Numbered from the stretch's first letter, positions 26,620 through 35,880 are shown. The stretch is DNA of 64,000 nucleotides from Poriferisulfidus sp963668445 (GCA_963668445.1 OY764335.1:558001-622000), one strand, 5' to 3'. A program made the numbers and translations. The notes: generated by a model from the letters alone, not told the origin.

Positions 26620-27926
26620 CGGAACTGGCTACCCAACTACACCCGGATTACGAGGTTGCCGACTTGGGCTTGGCCGCATGGGGGCAGCGCGAAATCGCGA
26701 TTGCCCGCACGGAAATGCCGGGGCTGGTGGCGCTGTGCGACAAGTACCGGGAGGCGCAGCCGCTGGCGGGTGCCCGCATTGCTGGCTGCCTGCATATGAC
26801 CATCCAGACTGCGGTGCTGATGGAGACCTTGGCAGCGCTGGGCGCAGAGCTGCGCTGGTCGTCGTGCAACATCTATTCCACGCAGGACCATGCGGCGGCG
26901 GCAATGGCCGAGCAGGGCATTCCGGTGTTCGCGTGGAAGGGCGAGACGGAGGAAGAATATCTGCAATGCATCCGGCGCACCATCGAAGGGCCGGGCGGCT
27001 GGCGGCCGAATTTGCTGCTGGACGACGGCGGCGATCTGACGCGCATCATGCACGACGAATACCCGCAGTTGCTGGAGGATGTGCGGGGCGTTTCCGAAGA
27101 GACGACCACGGGGGTCAGCCGTCTGCATGCGATGCATCGCGCCGGCGAGTTGAAGATTCCGGCGATCGACGTCAACAATTCGGTCACCAAATCCAAGTTC
27201 GACAATACGTACGGATGCCGCGAGTCGTTGCTGGACGGCCTCAAGCGTGCGACGGATGTCATGATCGCCGGAAAGGTTTGCGTGGTCGCGGGCTACGGAG
27301 GCGTCGGCAAGGGTTGCGCCCAGTCGCTGCGGGCGCAAGGCGCGGTCGTCTGGGTCACGGAAATCGATCCGATCTGCGCTCTGCAGGCGGCAATGGAAGG
27401 GTTGCCGGTCGTTACGATGGAGCAGGCCGCGCCGCAGGCGGACATCTTCGTGACGGCGACCGGCTGCCGGCATGTCATCGACCGCCGGCACATGGAGCAG
27501 ATGAAAGACGAGGCCATCATCTGCAATATCGGGCACTTTGACAACGAGATCGATATTGCGTCGCTAGAGGATTGCGTGTGGGAAGAGATCAAGCCCCAAG
27601 TGGATCATGTGGTGTTTCCCGACGGCAAGCGCCTGATCGTGCTGGCCCGGGGTCGGCTGGTGAATCTGGGCTGCGCCACGGGCCATCCGAGCTTCGTCAT
27701 GTCGTGTTCGTTCACCAATCAGGTGCTGGCCCAAATCGAGTTGTGGCGGAACCCGGAGGGTTACGCCATCGATGTCCACACGCTGCCGAAGGCCAAGGAC
27801 GAAGAAGTGGCGCGGCTGCATCTTGGCAAGCTGGGGGTCGACCTGACGGCTTTGACGGAGGAGCAGGCCGCCTATCTGGGCGTGCCGGCCGACGGGCCGT
27901 ACAAGCCGGACCTGTATCGCTACTGA
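26616..27926 (+). CDS. ahcY: S-adenosylhomocysteine hydrolase
   Basis: NAD-dependent hydrolysis of S-adenosylhomocysteine to adenosine and homocysteine, closing the methyl cycle fed by metK. The 436-residue product has CLHMTIQTAVL, NIYSTQDHAAAA, the NAD-binding VAGYGGVGKGCAQ and the C-terminal KPDLYRY tail that closes the neighbouring active site. Its start overlaps the metK stop (ATGA) with GGGAGAA upstream. Having ahcY means no need for Pfs/LuxS-type SAH breakdown, although those could exist elsewhere. Confidence 0.96.
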   Translation: MTELATQLHPDYEVADLGLAAWGQREIAIARTEMPGLVALCDKYREAQPLAGARIAGCLHMTIQTAVLMETLAALGAELRWSSCNIYSTQDHAAAAMAEQGIPVFAWKGETEEEYLQCIRRTIEGPGGWRPNLLLDDGGDLTRIMHDEYPQLLEDVRGVSEETTTGVSRLHAMHRAGELKIPAIDVNNSVTKSKFDNTYGCRESLLDGLKRATDVMIAGKVCVVAGYGGVGKGCAQSLRAQGAVVWVTEIDPICALQAAMEGLPVVTMEQAAPQADIFVTATGCRHVIDRRHMEQMKDEAIICNIGHFDNEIDIASLEDCVWEEIKPQVDHVVFPDGKRLIVLARGRLVNLGCATGHPSFVMSCSFTNQVLAQIELWRNPEGYAIDVHTLPKAKDEEVARLHLGKLGVDLTALTEEQAAYLGVPADGPYKPDLYRY

Positions 27927-27953
27927 CAGGGTTGCGGGGCTGGCGGTCGGCGA

Positions 27954-28910
27954 ATGCCAGAAGTGTGCCGCGTAGCCGTCGTCATGGATCCGCCGGCGCG
28001 GATCCGGGCGGCCAAGGACTCGACGGTGGCCTTGATGCTGGCGGCCCAGCAGCGCGGTGCCGAAGTCTTCATCACCACGCTTTCCGAACTGCGCGCCGGG
28101 CCGGCCGGCATTGATGCGGACGTCCGCAAAATCAAACTGGCGGATCGCGAGGATTGGTGGCAGGAGCAGGAGCGTTGCGTGGCGGCCTTGACGGATTTCG
28201 ATGTAGTGCTCATGCGTAAGGACCCGCCCGTGGACATGGCCTACATCACGGCCACATGGATGCTGGATCGGGTTCAGGCTGCCGGGACTTGCGTACTCAA
28301 TGCCCCGGCAGCCCTGCGCGGCATGAACGAGAAGCTGTCGATCTTGGGCTATCAGGATTTGGCGCCTCCGTTTCTGGTGGGCGCGCGGCGGGAAGACCTG
28401 CTGGCGTTTCTGGACGAGCACGGCGAGATTGTCATCAAGCCGTTGGATCGCATGGGCGGCGCTCTCGTGTACCATCTGCGTCGTGGAGAGCCGAATGTGG
28501 AGACGATCATCGAGTCCTTGACGCACGCAGGCGGGGAGGCGATCATGGCGCAGCGCTTCCTTCCGGAAGTGGCCGAAGGGGACCGGCGGCTGCTGCTGGT
28601 GGATGGCCAGCTGGTTCCGGATGTAGCGGTACGCATGCCGAAACAGGGCGAGTTCCGGGCGAATCTGGCGCAGGGCGGGACGTTGAGGGTGGAGCCTGCC
28701 AATGGGCGGGATCGAGAAATTGCCGAGCATGTGGGCGAACCTTTGCGCCGTGCAGGCGTCTGCTTCGCCGGCCTCGACGTGGTGGGCGGATGGCTCACCG
28801 AAATCAATATCACGTCGCCGACCTGCATCCGCGAAGTGGAGGCGCACACCGGGCGTTCAGTGGCCATGGGCTTCTGGGATGCCGTAGCCGATCATTGGCT
28901 GGAGTCTTGA
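27954..28910 (+). CDS. gshB: glutathione synthetase
   Basis: ATP-grasp ligase adding glycine to gamma-glutamylcysteine, the second glutathione step. The 318-residue product has VVMDPPARIRAAKDST at the N-terminus, LRKDPP-like MRKDPPVDMAYI, the ATP-binding IKPLDRMGG, GEFRANLAQGG and the NITSPTCIREVE loop near the end, all at family positions. The usual KPLDGMGG has Arg in place of Gly here, a small variation. It lies 27 bases after ahcY, probably in the same transcript. Confidence 0.95.
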   Translation: MPEVCRVAVVMDPPARIRAAKDSTVALMLAAQQRGAEVFITTLSELRAGPAGIDADVRKIKLADREDWWQEQERCVAALTDFDVVLMRKDPPVDMAYITATWMLDRVQAAGTCVLNAPAALRGMNEKLSILGYQDLAPPFLVGARREDLLAFLDEHGEIVIKPLDRMGGALVYHLRRGEPNVETIIESLTHAGGEAIMAQRFLPEVAEGDRRLLLVDGQLVPDVAVRMPKQGEFRANLAQGGTLRVEPANGRDREIAEHVGEPLRRAGVCFAGLDVVGGWLTEINITSPTCIREVEAHTGRSVAMGFWDAVADHWLES

Positions 28911-28914
28911 GGTC

Positions 28915-29472
28915 ATGGAGACGTTGCGCGGCAGATTGCTGGTGGCGGCGCCGGACATGCAGGATTCGATCTTCCAGCGCGCCCTGATTCTGGTGTGCGA
29001 GCATGATGCCAAGAATGGCGCGATGGGGGTCATCGTCAACCATCCGTCCGAAATGACGTTGCGCGATTTGCTGGAGGATTTGGATATCAAGCCTCTGGTC
29101 GAGCAAGGCTTGACGCGGCCTATTTTCCTGGGCGGCCCGGTGCAGCCGAGTTTGGGCTTCGGGTTGTATGCCGGCGCACTCGAACTAGTGGACAGCATGG
29201 CGATCGACGGAGATCTCAAGATAACGGCCTCGCGCGATTTGCTGGAGAAGTGCGCGGTCGGCGAGGGGCCGAAAAGCCTGCTGCTGATCATGGGCTATGC
29301 CGGCTGGTCGCCTGGGCAGTTGGAACGGGAGTTGCAGGTGGGCGCTTGGTGGCTGGCATCGCCGTCGCCCACGCTCATGTTCGAGTTGCCGCCCGTGCAG
29401 CGCTGGGGCGAAGCGGTACGGCAGCTGGGGCTGGACGAATCGACCCTGTACCATGGCAGCGGGCATGCCTGA
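28915..29472 (+). CDS. yqgE: YqgE/AlgH family protein (UPF0301)
   Basis: A 185-residue soluble protein of unknown biochemical function, conserved in gammaproteobacteria between gshB and ruvX. Family marks are LRGRLLVAAPDM, FQRALILVCEHD, GAMGVIVNHP, IFLGGPVQP and GYAGWSPGQLE. Links to alginate regulation (AlgH) are known in Pseudomonas, but the activity is not settled. It is four bases after gshB, and its end overlaps ruvX. Confidence 0.92.
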   Translation: METLRGRLLVAAPDMQDSIFQRALILVCEHDAKNGAMGVIVNHPSEMTLRDLLEDLDIKPLVEQGLTRPIFLGGPVQPSLGFGLYAGALELVDSMAIDGDLKITASRDLLEKCAVGEGPKSLLLIMGYAGWSPGQLERELQVGAWWLASPSPTLMFELPPVQRWGEAVRQLGLDESTLYHGSGHA

Positions 29473-29917
29473 AAAGCAGGGGCTGGCCTTGGCGTTCGAT
29501 TTCGGACTGGCCCGCATCGGCGTGGCGGTCGGGTCGTTGGAAGCCGCCACTGCTCACGGGCTGGATGTGGTTCCGGTGCGCCGGGGCGTGGTCGATTGGG
29601 CGGCCGTGGACCGGCTGGTTGCGACGTGGCGCCCGGACCATCTGGTCGTGGGGGAGCCGCAGGCGCAGGTTGGTGGCGATCGCCGGCTCTTGCAGGCTTT
29701 GCGCCGCTTTTGCGCGGAGCTTGCGACGCGTTACCGGCTGCCGGTCAGCCGGATCAACGAGGATTACACGTCCGCGTGCGCCCGTGCGGAATTGCGGGCG
29801 CGGCGGCAGGCCGGGGGGCGGCGGCGCACATTGCGCGGCGAAACTGATAAAATGGCCGCCGCCTACATCCTGAACACGTGGCTTTCGGAGCGCGATGCCG
29901 TCACAGGAAAAGATTGA
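29465..29917 (+). CDS. ruvX: RuvX/YqgF family RNase H-fold protein
   Basis: Predicted Holliday-junction resolvase-like nuclease that acts in pre-16S rRNA 5' processing in E. coli. The 150-residue product has the RNase H-like AFDFGLARIGVAVG (first acidic residue), VVGEPQAQVGGD in place of the usual VVGLPLNMDG, and INEDYTSACA near residue 100 holding the second acidic residue. ATG 29465 overlaps the yqgE stop by eight bases. An alternative start lies four codons upstream. It overlaps pyrR at its end. Confidence 0.9.
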   Translation: MPEKQGLALAFDFGLARIGVAVGSLEAATAHGLDVVPVRRGVVDWAAVDRLVATWRPDHLVVGEPQAQVGGDRRLLQALRRFCAELATRYRLPVSRINEDYTSACARAELRARRQAGGRRRTLRGETDKMAAAYILNTWLSERDAVTGKD

Positions 29918-30431
29918 GACCGGTGCAGTGTTGGCCCACTTGGGCGATGCCGTTAAATCTTTTCTGGCCACGCGAAGCATCTCGCAGCCGGTATTCGTCG
30001 GCCTTCACACGGGCGGCGTGTGGGTCGCCGAGGTCCTGCATGCGCATTGCGGCATTGCAGAGCCTCTGGGCATGTTGGATGTCAGCTACCATCGCGACGA
30101 CGTGGGGCGTACGGGAGTGCGTCCGCTGCAGTCCGTGTGCATGCCGGCGTCGCTGGACGGGCGGCATGTGCTGCTGGTGGACGATGTGCTGTATACCGGC
30201 CGCACGACGCGAGCGGCCCTCAACGAACTGTTCGAATATGGCCGGCCTGCATCGGTGGTGCTGGCCGTGCTGGTCGACCGGCCCGGGCGCGAGGTTCCGG
30301 TGGCGCCCAACCTGACCGGCATGCGTTTGGAGCTGGGGCCGGACGACCGGGTCAAGCTGCATGGCCCAGCGCCGCTGGAACTGATCATCACGCGGGCCTC
30401 TGGCTCGCTGCTGGAGGAGGCCGGCGGGTGA
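29895..30431 (+). CDS. pyrR: PyrR bifunctional regulator/uracil phosphoribosyltransferase
   Basis: PRPP-binding protein of the PyrR family, which in Bacillus attenuates pyr mRNA and has uracil phosphoribosyltransferase activity. In Pseudomonas-like bacteria it precedes pyrB, as here. The 178-residue product has the PRPP loop VLLVDDVLYTGRTTRAA and the FVGLHTGGVWVAE segment. It overlaps ruvX (23 bases) and pyrB (GTGA). I see no clear PyrR attenuator within the overlapping coding region, so the regulatory mode is uncertain. Confidence 0.93.
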   Translation: MPSQEKIETGAVLAHLGDAVKSFLATRSISQPVFVGLHTGGVWVAEVLHAHCGIAEPLGMLDVSYHRDDVGRTGVRPLQSVCMPASLDGRHVLLVDDVLYTGRTTRAALNELFEYGRPASVVLAVLVDRPGREVPVAPNLTGMRLELGPDDRVKLHGPAPLELIITRASGSLLEEAGG

Positions 30432-31420
30432 GCGCGCAGAGCACGCTGTTCCCGATGCCGGATACGGCGCAATGCCAACTGGACGAGCAGGGCCGGCTGC
30501 GGCATTTCCTGACAATCGAAGGGTTGCCGGCCGAGCTGCTGGAAGCCGTTCTAAGAACGGCGCAGTCGTTCCATGTTGCTTCGAGTCGGGCGGTGCGCAA
30601 GGTCCCGCTATTGCGCGGCAAGACGATCGCCAATCTTTTTTTCGAAGCGAGCACGCGCACGCGCACGACCTTCGAGTTGGCTGCCAAGCGCTTGTCGGCC
30701 GATGTGCTGAATCTGGACATGGCGACTTCCGCCACCCGCAAGGGCGAGAGCCTGCTGGATACCTTGCGCAATCTGCAGGCGATGGGCTGCGACATGTTTG
30801 TGGTGCGCCACGACGAAAGCGGGGCCGCGCATTTCATCGCCCGCCATGTGGCGGAGCATGTCAGCGTCATCAATGCGGGAGACGGTCGGCATGCGCATCC
30901 GACGCAAGCCATGCTGGACGTGTTCACATTGCGCCAGAAGTTTCCGGACTTCCGGACTCTGACGGTGGTGATCGTGGGCGACATCCTGCACTCGCGGGTC
31001 GCCCGCTCCCTGATGCGGGCCTTGCAGACGCTGCATGTCGGCGAGATTCGGGTCGTCGCGCCGCGGACGCTTCTGCCGCCGGAAGCGGAAAGCATGGGCG
31101 TGGTGCCGTTCAAATCGATGGAAGAGGGTCTGGCAGGCGCGCAGGCCGTCGTCATGCTGCGCTTGCAGAAGGAGCGGATGCACGGCAGTTTCGTGCCGAA
31201 CGAGAGCGAATACTATCGGCTGTACGGCCTGACGCAGGCGCGGGCGGATCTGTTGGCGGACGACGGGGTCGTGATGCATCCCGGGCCAGTCAATCGCGGG
31301 GTGGAGATCGAGTCGGCGGTCGTGGACGGGCCGCGGTCAGTGATTCTGCAGCAGGTGCACAACGGCATCGCGGTGCGCATGGCGGTGCTGTCGATGGCGA
31401 TGCAGAGGCATTCATGGTGA
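30428..31420 (+). CDS. pyrB: aspartate carbamoyltransferase catalytic subunit
   Basis: Joins carbamoyl phosphate to aspartate in the first committed pyrimidine step. The 330-residue product has FFEASTRTRTTFELAAKRL (carbamoyl-phosphate loop), INAGDGRHAHPTQAMLD (the HPTQ motif), and MLRLQKERM with HPGPVNRGVE at the C-terminal side. GTG 30428 overlaps the pyrR stop. ATG 30455 is the alternative. The overlap with pyrC' and the longer N-terminus are features of the Pseudomonas-type ATCase, which forms a dodecamer with inactive DHOase subunits. Confidence 0.95.
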   Translation: MSAQSTLFPMPDTAQCQLDEQGRLRHFLTIEGLPAELLEAVLRTAQSFHVASSRAVRKVPLLRGKTIANLFFEASTRTRTTFELAAKRLSADVLNLDMATSATRKGESLLDTLRNLQAMGCDMFVVRHDESGAAHFIARHVAEHVSVINAGDGRHAHPTQAMLDVFTLRQKFPDFRTLTVVIVGDILHSRVARSLMRALQTLHVGEIRVVAPRTLLPPEAESMGVVPFKSMEEGLAGAQAVVMLRLQKERMHGSFVPNESEYYRLYGLTQARADLLADDGVVMHPGPVNRGVEIESAVVDGPRSVILQQVHNGIAVRMAVLSMAMQRHSW

Positions 31421-32703
31421 TGCGGCTGGCGATTCGCGGCGGGCATGTGCTGGACCCTGCCAATGGGGTCGATGCGGTGCAGGACGTCTTTTGCGCTGAC
31501 GGCGTCATCGTTGCGCTGGGCGCAGCTCCGGAAGGCTATGAGGCGGAGCGGGAGTTGGATGCGCGGGACTGCCTGGTCATGCCTGGTGCCATCGACTTGG
31601 CGGTCTGCCTGAGCCCATTGGGCGAGCAGCGAGCAAGCGTCGCGAGCGAAGCGCGGGCGGCGGCCTCCGGCGGCATTACGACCGTCTGCTCGGTCGCGGA
31701 GACGCATCCGGTGCCGGATTCGGCGGCGACGGTGCGGCTGCTTCTGGAGCAGGCGCAGCAGGCCGGCTTCGTGCGGCTGGCGCCGTTGGGGGCGGCGATG
31801 CAGGGATTGGGCGACACGCAATTGGCCAGTCTGGGCGCCTTGCGCGAAACCGGTTGCGTAGGCGTCAGCAACGGGTTGCGGCCGTACGCCAATTCGCTGG
31901 TGCTGCGGCGCGTCATGGAGTATGCGGCTAGTCAGGACATGATCCTGTTCTACCATCCCTTGGATCATGCCTTGGCGGGCGAAGGTTGCGCCCACGAGGG
32001 CACGTATGCGGCCCGGCTGGGATTGCCGGGCATTCCGCGCGCCGCGGAAACGGCGGCGCTGGCGCAGATGATGGCGCTGGTTCAAGACACCGGGGCGCGA
32101 GTCCACTTCTGCCGCCTGTCGTGCGCCCTGGCGGTCGATATGCTGGAAGCGGGGCGGCGGTCCGGGCTGCCGGTGACGGCGGATGTCGCGGTGCACCAGT
32201 TGTTCCTGACAGAGGCGGCGGTCGAAGGCTTCGATGTCAACGCGCATGTCTGCCCGCCGTTGCGTACGGAAGGCGATTGCGTGCGTCTGCGCGAAGCGGT
32301 GCGGGACGGCGTGGTCGACGCGGTCTGCTCGGATCATCAGCCGCTGGATCCGGATTCCAAGGCGGCGCCGTTCCCGGCGACTCGGGCGGGCATATCCGGC
32401 GTCGAGACGCTGGTGCCTCTGACTCTGCGTCTGGCAACGGACGGGGTGCTGTCGCGGATGACCGCGGTGGAGCGGCTGACGTCCGGGCCGGCGAAGATCC
32501 TCGGGCGCGGAGGCTCGCTGGAGGCGGGCGCGGATGCGGACGTGTGCGTCGTTCGCCCGGATGTTCCGTGGCATTTCGACCGAGAGTCCATGCTGAGCGC
32601 GGGCCGTAACACGCCGTTCGACGCCTGGCAGTTGCATGATCGCGTGCAGGCGACGGTCTGCAGTGGCCGAATCGTCTATGCGCGTCCGGAACAGGCGGCA
32701 TGA
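31414..32703 (+). CDS. inactive dihydroorotase-like subunit PyrC' of ATCase
   Basis: A 429-residue dihydroorotase homologue that appears catalytically dead. The metal-binding HxH of active enzymes (DLHVHLREPG) reads DLAVCLSPLG here, so both histidines are missing, although a downstream CSDHQPLDPDS is kept. In Pseudomonas such a pseudo-DHOase (PyrC') overlaps pyrB and is a structural subunit needed to assemble active ATCase. The seven-base overlap with pyrB fits this exactly. An active pyrC must therefore be elsewhere in the genome. It ends in an ATGA overlap with pyrK. Confidence 0.88.
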   Translation: MVMRLAIRGGHVLDPANGVDAVQDVFCADGVIVALGAAPEGYEAERELDARDCLVMPGAIDLAVCLSPLGEQRASVASEARAAASGGITTVCSVAETHPVPDSAATVRLLLEQAQQAGFVRLAPLGAAMQGLGDTQLASLGALRETGCVGVSNGLRPYANSLVLRRVMEYAASQDMILFYHPLDHALAGEGCAHEGTYAARLGLPGIPRAAETAALAQMMALVQDTGARVHFCRLSCALAVDMLEAGRRSGLPVTADVAVHQLFLTEAAVEGFDVNAHVCPPLRTEGDCVRLREAVRDGVVDAVCSDHQPLDPDSKAAPFPATRAGISGVETLVPLTLRLATDGVLSRMTAVERLTSGPAKILGRGGSLEAGADADVCVVRPDVPWHFDRESMLSAGRNTPFDAWQLHDRVQATVCSGRIVYARPEQAA

Positions 32704-33581
32704 ACGAGTCCCGTAATGTCATCTACAGCATCGAGGCGCGGGTGGCGCAGGTGCACCATCTGGGGGCGGAGCAGCATGTGCTGACGCTGGAGGCTCCGGA
32801 CATTGCCCGCACGGCCGTGCCGGGGAGTTTCGTGCATGTGGCGCCGGATGAGGAGGGGCGCAGCCTGCGCCGGCCCCTTTCGATCCTGTGGAGCGACCCG
32901 CAGGCGGGAACCGTCGATGTGCTGTACAAGGTCGTCGGCGAGGGCACGGCGGCGCTGGCGAGGATCGAGCAAGGCGAAATGCGGCCCGTGCTCGGACCGG
33001 TCGGACGCGGCTTCGCGTTTGATCCGGCGTACGACCGTCCGCTTCTGGTGGGCGGCGGCGTCGGCATTCCGCCCATCCTGTTTCTGGCGCGGGAGATCAG
33101 GCAGCAGGCCGAGCCGCTGGTGGTCATGGGCTCGGAAGTGCCGTTCCCGTTCAAGAGTCGCCCGTCGGCCATTCGGGTTCCGGGCATGCCGGACGGCGTC
33201 ATCGCCGGCATGGAACTTCTGGAGGATTGGGGCATTGCGTCGCGCTTGTGCTCGCTGCAAGGCTACGCAGGCTGCCATGCGGGCTATGTGGATGCGTTGG
33301 CGCGGATGTGGCTGGAGGTCCAGACCGACGAACTGTGCGCTCGGGTGGCGGTGTACGCATGCGGCCCGATGCCGATGCTGGAAGCTGTGGCGAAACTGGC
33401 GCGGGATTTCGGGCTGCCGTGCCAAGTCTGCGTCGAGGAGTACATGGCTTGCGCCGTAGGCGGCTGCGCCGGCTGCACTTTGCCTGTCATGGGCGAGCAT
33501 GGCCTCGCCATGAAGCGGGTATGCGTGGACGGGCCGGTGTTTGATGCACGTTCCGTGTTCTATGCCGAGGCAGGGGCCTAG
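32700..33581 (+). CDS. PyrK-like dihydroorotate dehydrogenase electron-transfer subunit
   Basis: An Fpr-fold FAD and [2Fe-2S] protein of the PyrK family, 293 residues. It has the FAD-binding RRPLSILW, the nucleotide-binding LLVGGGVGIPPIL, ACGPMPML, and C-terminal cluster cysteines in CVEEYMACAVGGCAGC with a last one in MKRVCVDGPVF. In class 1B dihydroorotate dehydrogenases PyrK passes electrons from PyrD to NAD+. Its place at the end of a pyrR-pyrB-pyrC' operon supports a pyrimidine role, but no pyrD is adjacent. The true partner may be a PyrD elsewhere or another reductase. Confidence 0.82.
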   Translation: MNESRNVIYSIEARVAQVHHLGAEQHVLTLEAPDIARTAVPGSFVHVAPDEEGRSLRRPLSILWSDPQAGTVDVLYKVVGEGTAALARIEQGEMRPVLGPVGRGFAFDPAYDRPLLVGGGVGIPPILFLAREIRQQAEPLVVMGSEVPFPFKSRPSAIRVPGMPDGVIAGMELLEDWGIASRLCSLQGYAGCHAGYVDALARMWLEVQTDELCARVAVYACGPMPMLEAVAKLARDFGLPCQVCVEEYMACAVGGCAGCTLPVMGEHGLAMKRVCVDGPVFDARSVFYAEAGA

Positions 33582-33615
33582 GCACCGGGCCGGCTTGTCC
33601 TGAAAGGCGCCTATA

Positions 33616-34335
33616 ATGGATGCGGACAACTCTGTCGCGGAGCGGCTGCAGGCATTGCAGCAGCGCGTCCGGGAAGCGGAACGACGGTACGGACGCGCTC
33701 CGGGCAGCGTCCGGTTGCTGGCGGTCAGCAAGCAGCAGGATGTCGCCTTGATGCGTGCGGCGGTGCGGCTGGGGGTTCAGGATCTTGGCGAGAATCATGT
33801 GCAACCGGCCATGGAGAAAATGACGGCCATGTCGGATTGCGCGGTGCGCTGGCACTTCATCGGTTCCATCCAAAGCCGCAAGGCGAAGGAGGTGGCGCAC
33901 CGCTTCGATTGGACGCACAGCCTGGATCGTCTGGAGGTGGCCCGGCGCCTGCACGATGCGCGTCCGGAGGGCATGCCGAAGCTTTCCGTGTGCGTACAGG
34001 TGAAGATCGGCGGCGAGTCCGGAAAATCCGGCATCGAGTTGGTGCAGGTGGCATCCTTCCTCGAGCGCTTGGCCGAATTGGGCCGGCTGCATGTGCGCGG
34101 TCTGATGACCATTCCGGCGCCGGTCGCCGGGTTTGATGCGCAACGGGCGCAGTTCGCTCTCTTGCGCGCTTGCCAAGAGCGGATGAATGCGGCCGGCTTC
34201 AATCTGGACGTGCTGTCGATGGGCATGAGCGGCGATTTCGAAGCGGCGATCGCCGAGGGGGCGACTTGGATCCGGATCGGCACCGCCTTGTTCGGGCCCC
34301 GGCCGCAGCAGGAGCGGAGGCATGCACATGTCTGA
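33616..34335 (+). CDS. yggS: PLP homeostasis protein YggS
   Basis: Pyridoxal-phosphate-binding alanine-racemase-fold protein that balances cellular PLP. The 239-residue product has the PLP lysine in RLLAVSKQQD, the ENHVQPAMEK and WHFIGSIQSRKAK segments, VQVKIGGESGKSGI, and the C-terminal LSMGMSGDFEAAIAEGATWIR-type loop, split by normal spacing. It is the usual neighbour of proC, with which it overlaps by eight bases. Confidence 0.94.
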   Translation: MDADNSVAERLQALQQRVREAERRYGRAPGSVRLLAVSKQQDVALMRAAVRLGVQDLGENHVQPAMEKMTAMSDCAVRWHFIGSIQSRKAKEVAHRFDWTHSLDRLEVARRLHDARPEGMPKLSVCVQVKIGGESGKSGIELVQVASFLERLAELGRLHVRGLMTIPAPVAGFDAQRAQFALLRACQERMNAAGFNLDVLSMGMSGDFEAAIAEGATWIRIGTALFGPRPQQERRHAHV

Positions 34336-35167
34336 TGTGCCGCGACTGTTGCTGATTGGCGGCGGCAACATGGGCCGTGCGCTCATCGGCGGCCTGCTTC
34401 GGCATGGCTGGGAGGCCGGACGCATTGCGGTCGCAGACCCGGATCCGCAATCGCATCAGGTGCTCTCCGAGGAGTTCGGTTTGGAACGGCGCTTCTATGA
34501 TAATTCGCTGGCGTACGACGAGGTGCGCCCGGCGGTGCTGCTGTTCGCCGTCAAGCCGGGCCGGATGCCGACGACCGCGACGGACTTGGCGCCTTGGATG
34601 GTGGCGGAGCCTCCGCTGCTCATGACCATCGCCGCCGGCGTGCGTGCGGACGATCTGGCGCGATGGACCGGCGGGCACTGCCCTGTGGTGCGCGTAATGC
34701 CGAACACGCCGGCTCTCGTTGGTGCGGGCATGAGCGTGCTGTATGCCCGCGATGAAGCTTCGGCTGCGCAGCGCGAACTGGCCGAACGGATCATGCGAAG
34801 CGTCGGGCGGACGCTGTGGGTGGACGACGAGGGCCTCATGGATGCGGCGACGGCGGTGTCCGGCAGCGGGCCGGCCTATTTCTTCGCCTTCATGCAGGCG
34901 ATGATCGAGAGCGCTTGCGGCATGGGCTTGAATGAGGAGCAGGCGCGCATGCTGGTGCTCGAAACGGCGCGCGGTGCGCAGCAATTGGCTGGCGCGTCCG
35001 AGGGGTCGCTGGATGCGCTCTGCCGGCAGGTTACGTCCAAGGGCGGAACGACCGAGAAAGCGCTCGAGGTCATGGAATCGAGCGACTTCCACGGAATCGT
35101 CGCCAAGGCGCTGGAAGCGGCGCGTCGGCGAGCTCAAGAGATCGGGGATGAAAACGGTCGGGCTTGA
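34328..35167 (+). CDS. proC: pyrroline-5-carboxylate reductase
   Basis: Last step of proline synthesis, reducing P5C with NAD(P)H. The 279-residue product has the Rossmann motif LLLIGGGNMGRALIGG, VRVMPNTPALVGAGM, AVSGSGPAYFF and the C-terminal VTSKGGTTEKALEVM, all in order. ATG 34328 is preferred because GGAGG at 34316-34320 is seven bases upstream. The ATG at 34322 would be too close. It overlaps the end of yggS and is likely in one transcript with yggT. Confidence 0.95.
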   Translation: MSDVPRLLLIGGGNMGRALIGGLLRHGWEAGRIAVADPDPQSHQVLSEEFGLERRFYDNSLAYDEVRPAVLLFAVKPGRMPTTATDLAPWMVAEPPLLMTIAAGVRADDLARWTGGHCPVVRVMPNTPALVGAGMSVLYARDEASAAQRELAERIMRSVGRTLWVDDEGLMDAATAVSGSGPAYFFAFMQAMIESACGMGLNEEQARMLVLETARGAQQLAGASEGSLDALCRQVTSKGGTTEKALEVMESSDFHGIVAKALEAARRRAQEIGDENGRA

Positions 35168-35258
35168 GTTGCGTTCCATGTTGCTGATGCAGACTTCGAT
35201 GGGTTCGATGCGCCGCAGAGGCTTGCGAACGGGAATTTGAGAAAAGCGATTCGATCGG

Positions 35259-35807
35259 ATGGATTTCATAGCGCTGCTTAAGCTCTTGCTGAGCCTGTAT
35301 TTGTACGGGCTGCTGCTGCGCTGGCTGCTGCAGGCGCATCGTGCGGATTTCTACAATCCGCTGTCGCAAATGCTGGTGCGGGTCACCAACCCGGTGTGCC
35401 AGCCGGTGCGGCGCATCGTGCCGCTGGTGCGGGGATGGGATCTGCCGCTTCTCGTCGTGGCCTTGGCTCTGAAGCTGCTCATCTTGTACCTTTCGGGGGC
35501 CATGCACATGCAGGTCTCGGCGCTGGGCTTGGGGCTTTTTGCGCTGGCGCAGTTGGCGGCGATGGTGCTGAATCTCTATCTGGTGCTGCTGATCGTGGCG
35601 GTGGTGGCGAGTTGGGTGCAGCTGGCGGCGGGCGCGGCGCCGCTTTTGATGCTGGTGCATAGCGTGACCGCGCCGCTTCTGTCGCGCATCCGAGCGGTGC
35701 TTCCGAACACGGGAATGCTCGACTTCTCGCCGATGGTGGCGCTGTTCGGCATCTATTTCGCGGGCACGGCGTTGAATCAGTTCGGTGCTTGGGTATTGCG
35801 GCTGTAG
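35259..35807 (+). CDS. yggT: YggT family membrane protein
   Basis: A 182-residue inner-membrane protein with two YggT repeats, each with a pair of hydrophobic helices. It starts LLKLLLSLYLYGLLLRWLL, has NPVCQPVRRIVP after the first pair, and ends with the SVTAPLLSRIRAVLPNTG counterpart after the second. It is linked to osmotic or cell-division processes but of undefined mechanism. It is typically found after yggS-proC, as here. An imperfect hairpin (35830-35843, GGTCC/GGACC) follows. Confidence 0.92.
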   Translation: MDFIALLKLLLSLYLYGLLLRWLLQAHRADFYNPLSQMLVRVTNPVCQPVRRIVPLVRGWDLPLLVVALALKLLILYLSGAMHMQVSALGLGLFALAQLAAMVLNLYLVLLIVAVVASWVQLAAGAAPLLMLVHSVTAPLLSRIRAVLPNTGMLDFSPMVALFGIYFAGTALNQFGAWVLRL

Positions 35808-35880
35808 CGTTCTCGGGGCATGCAGGCTGGTCCTGCGGGACCGTCTGCTTAGCTTTGGCCGGTAGCACGGCCGGTCGCCG

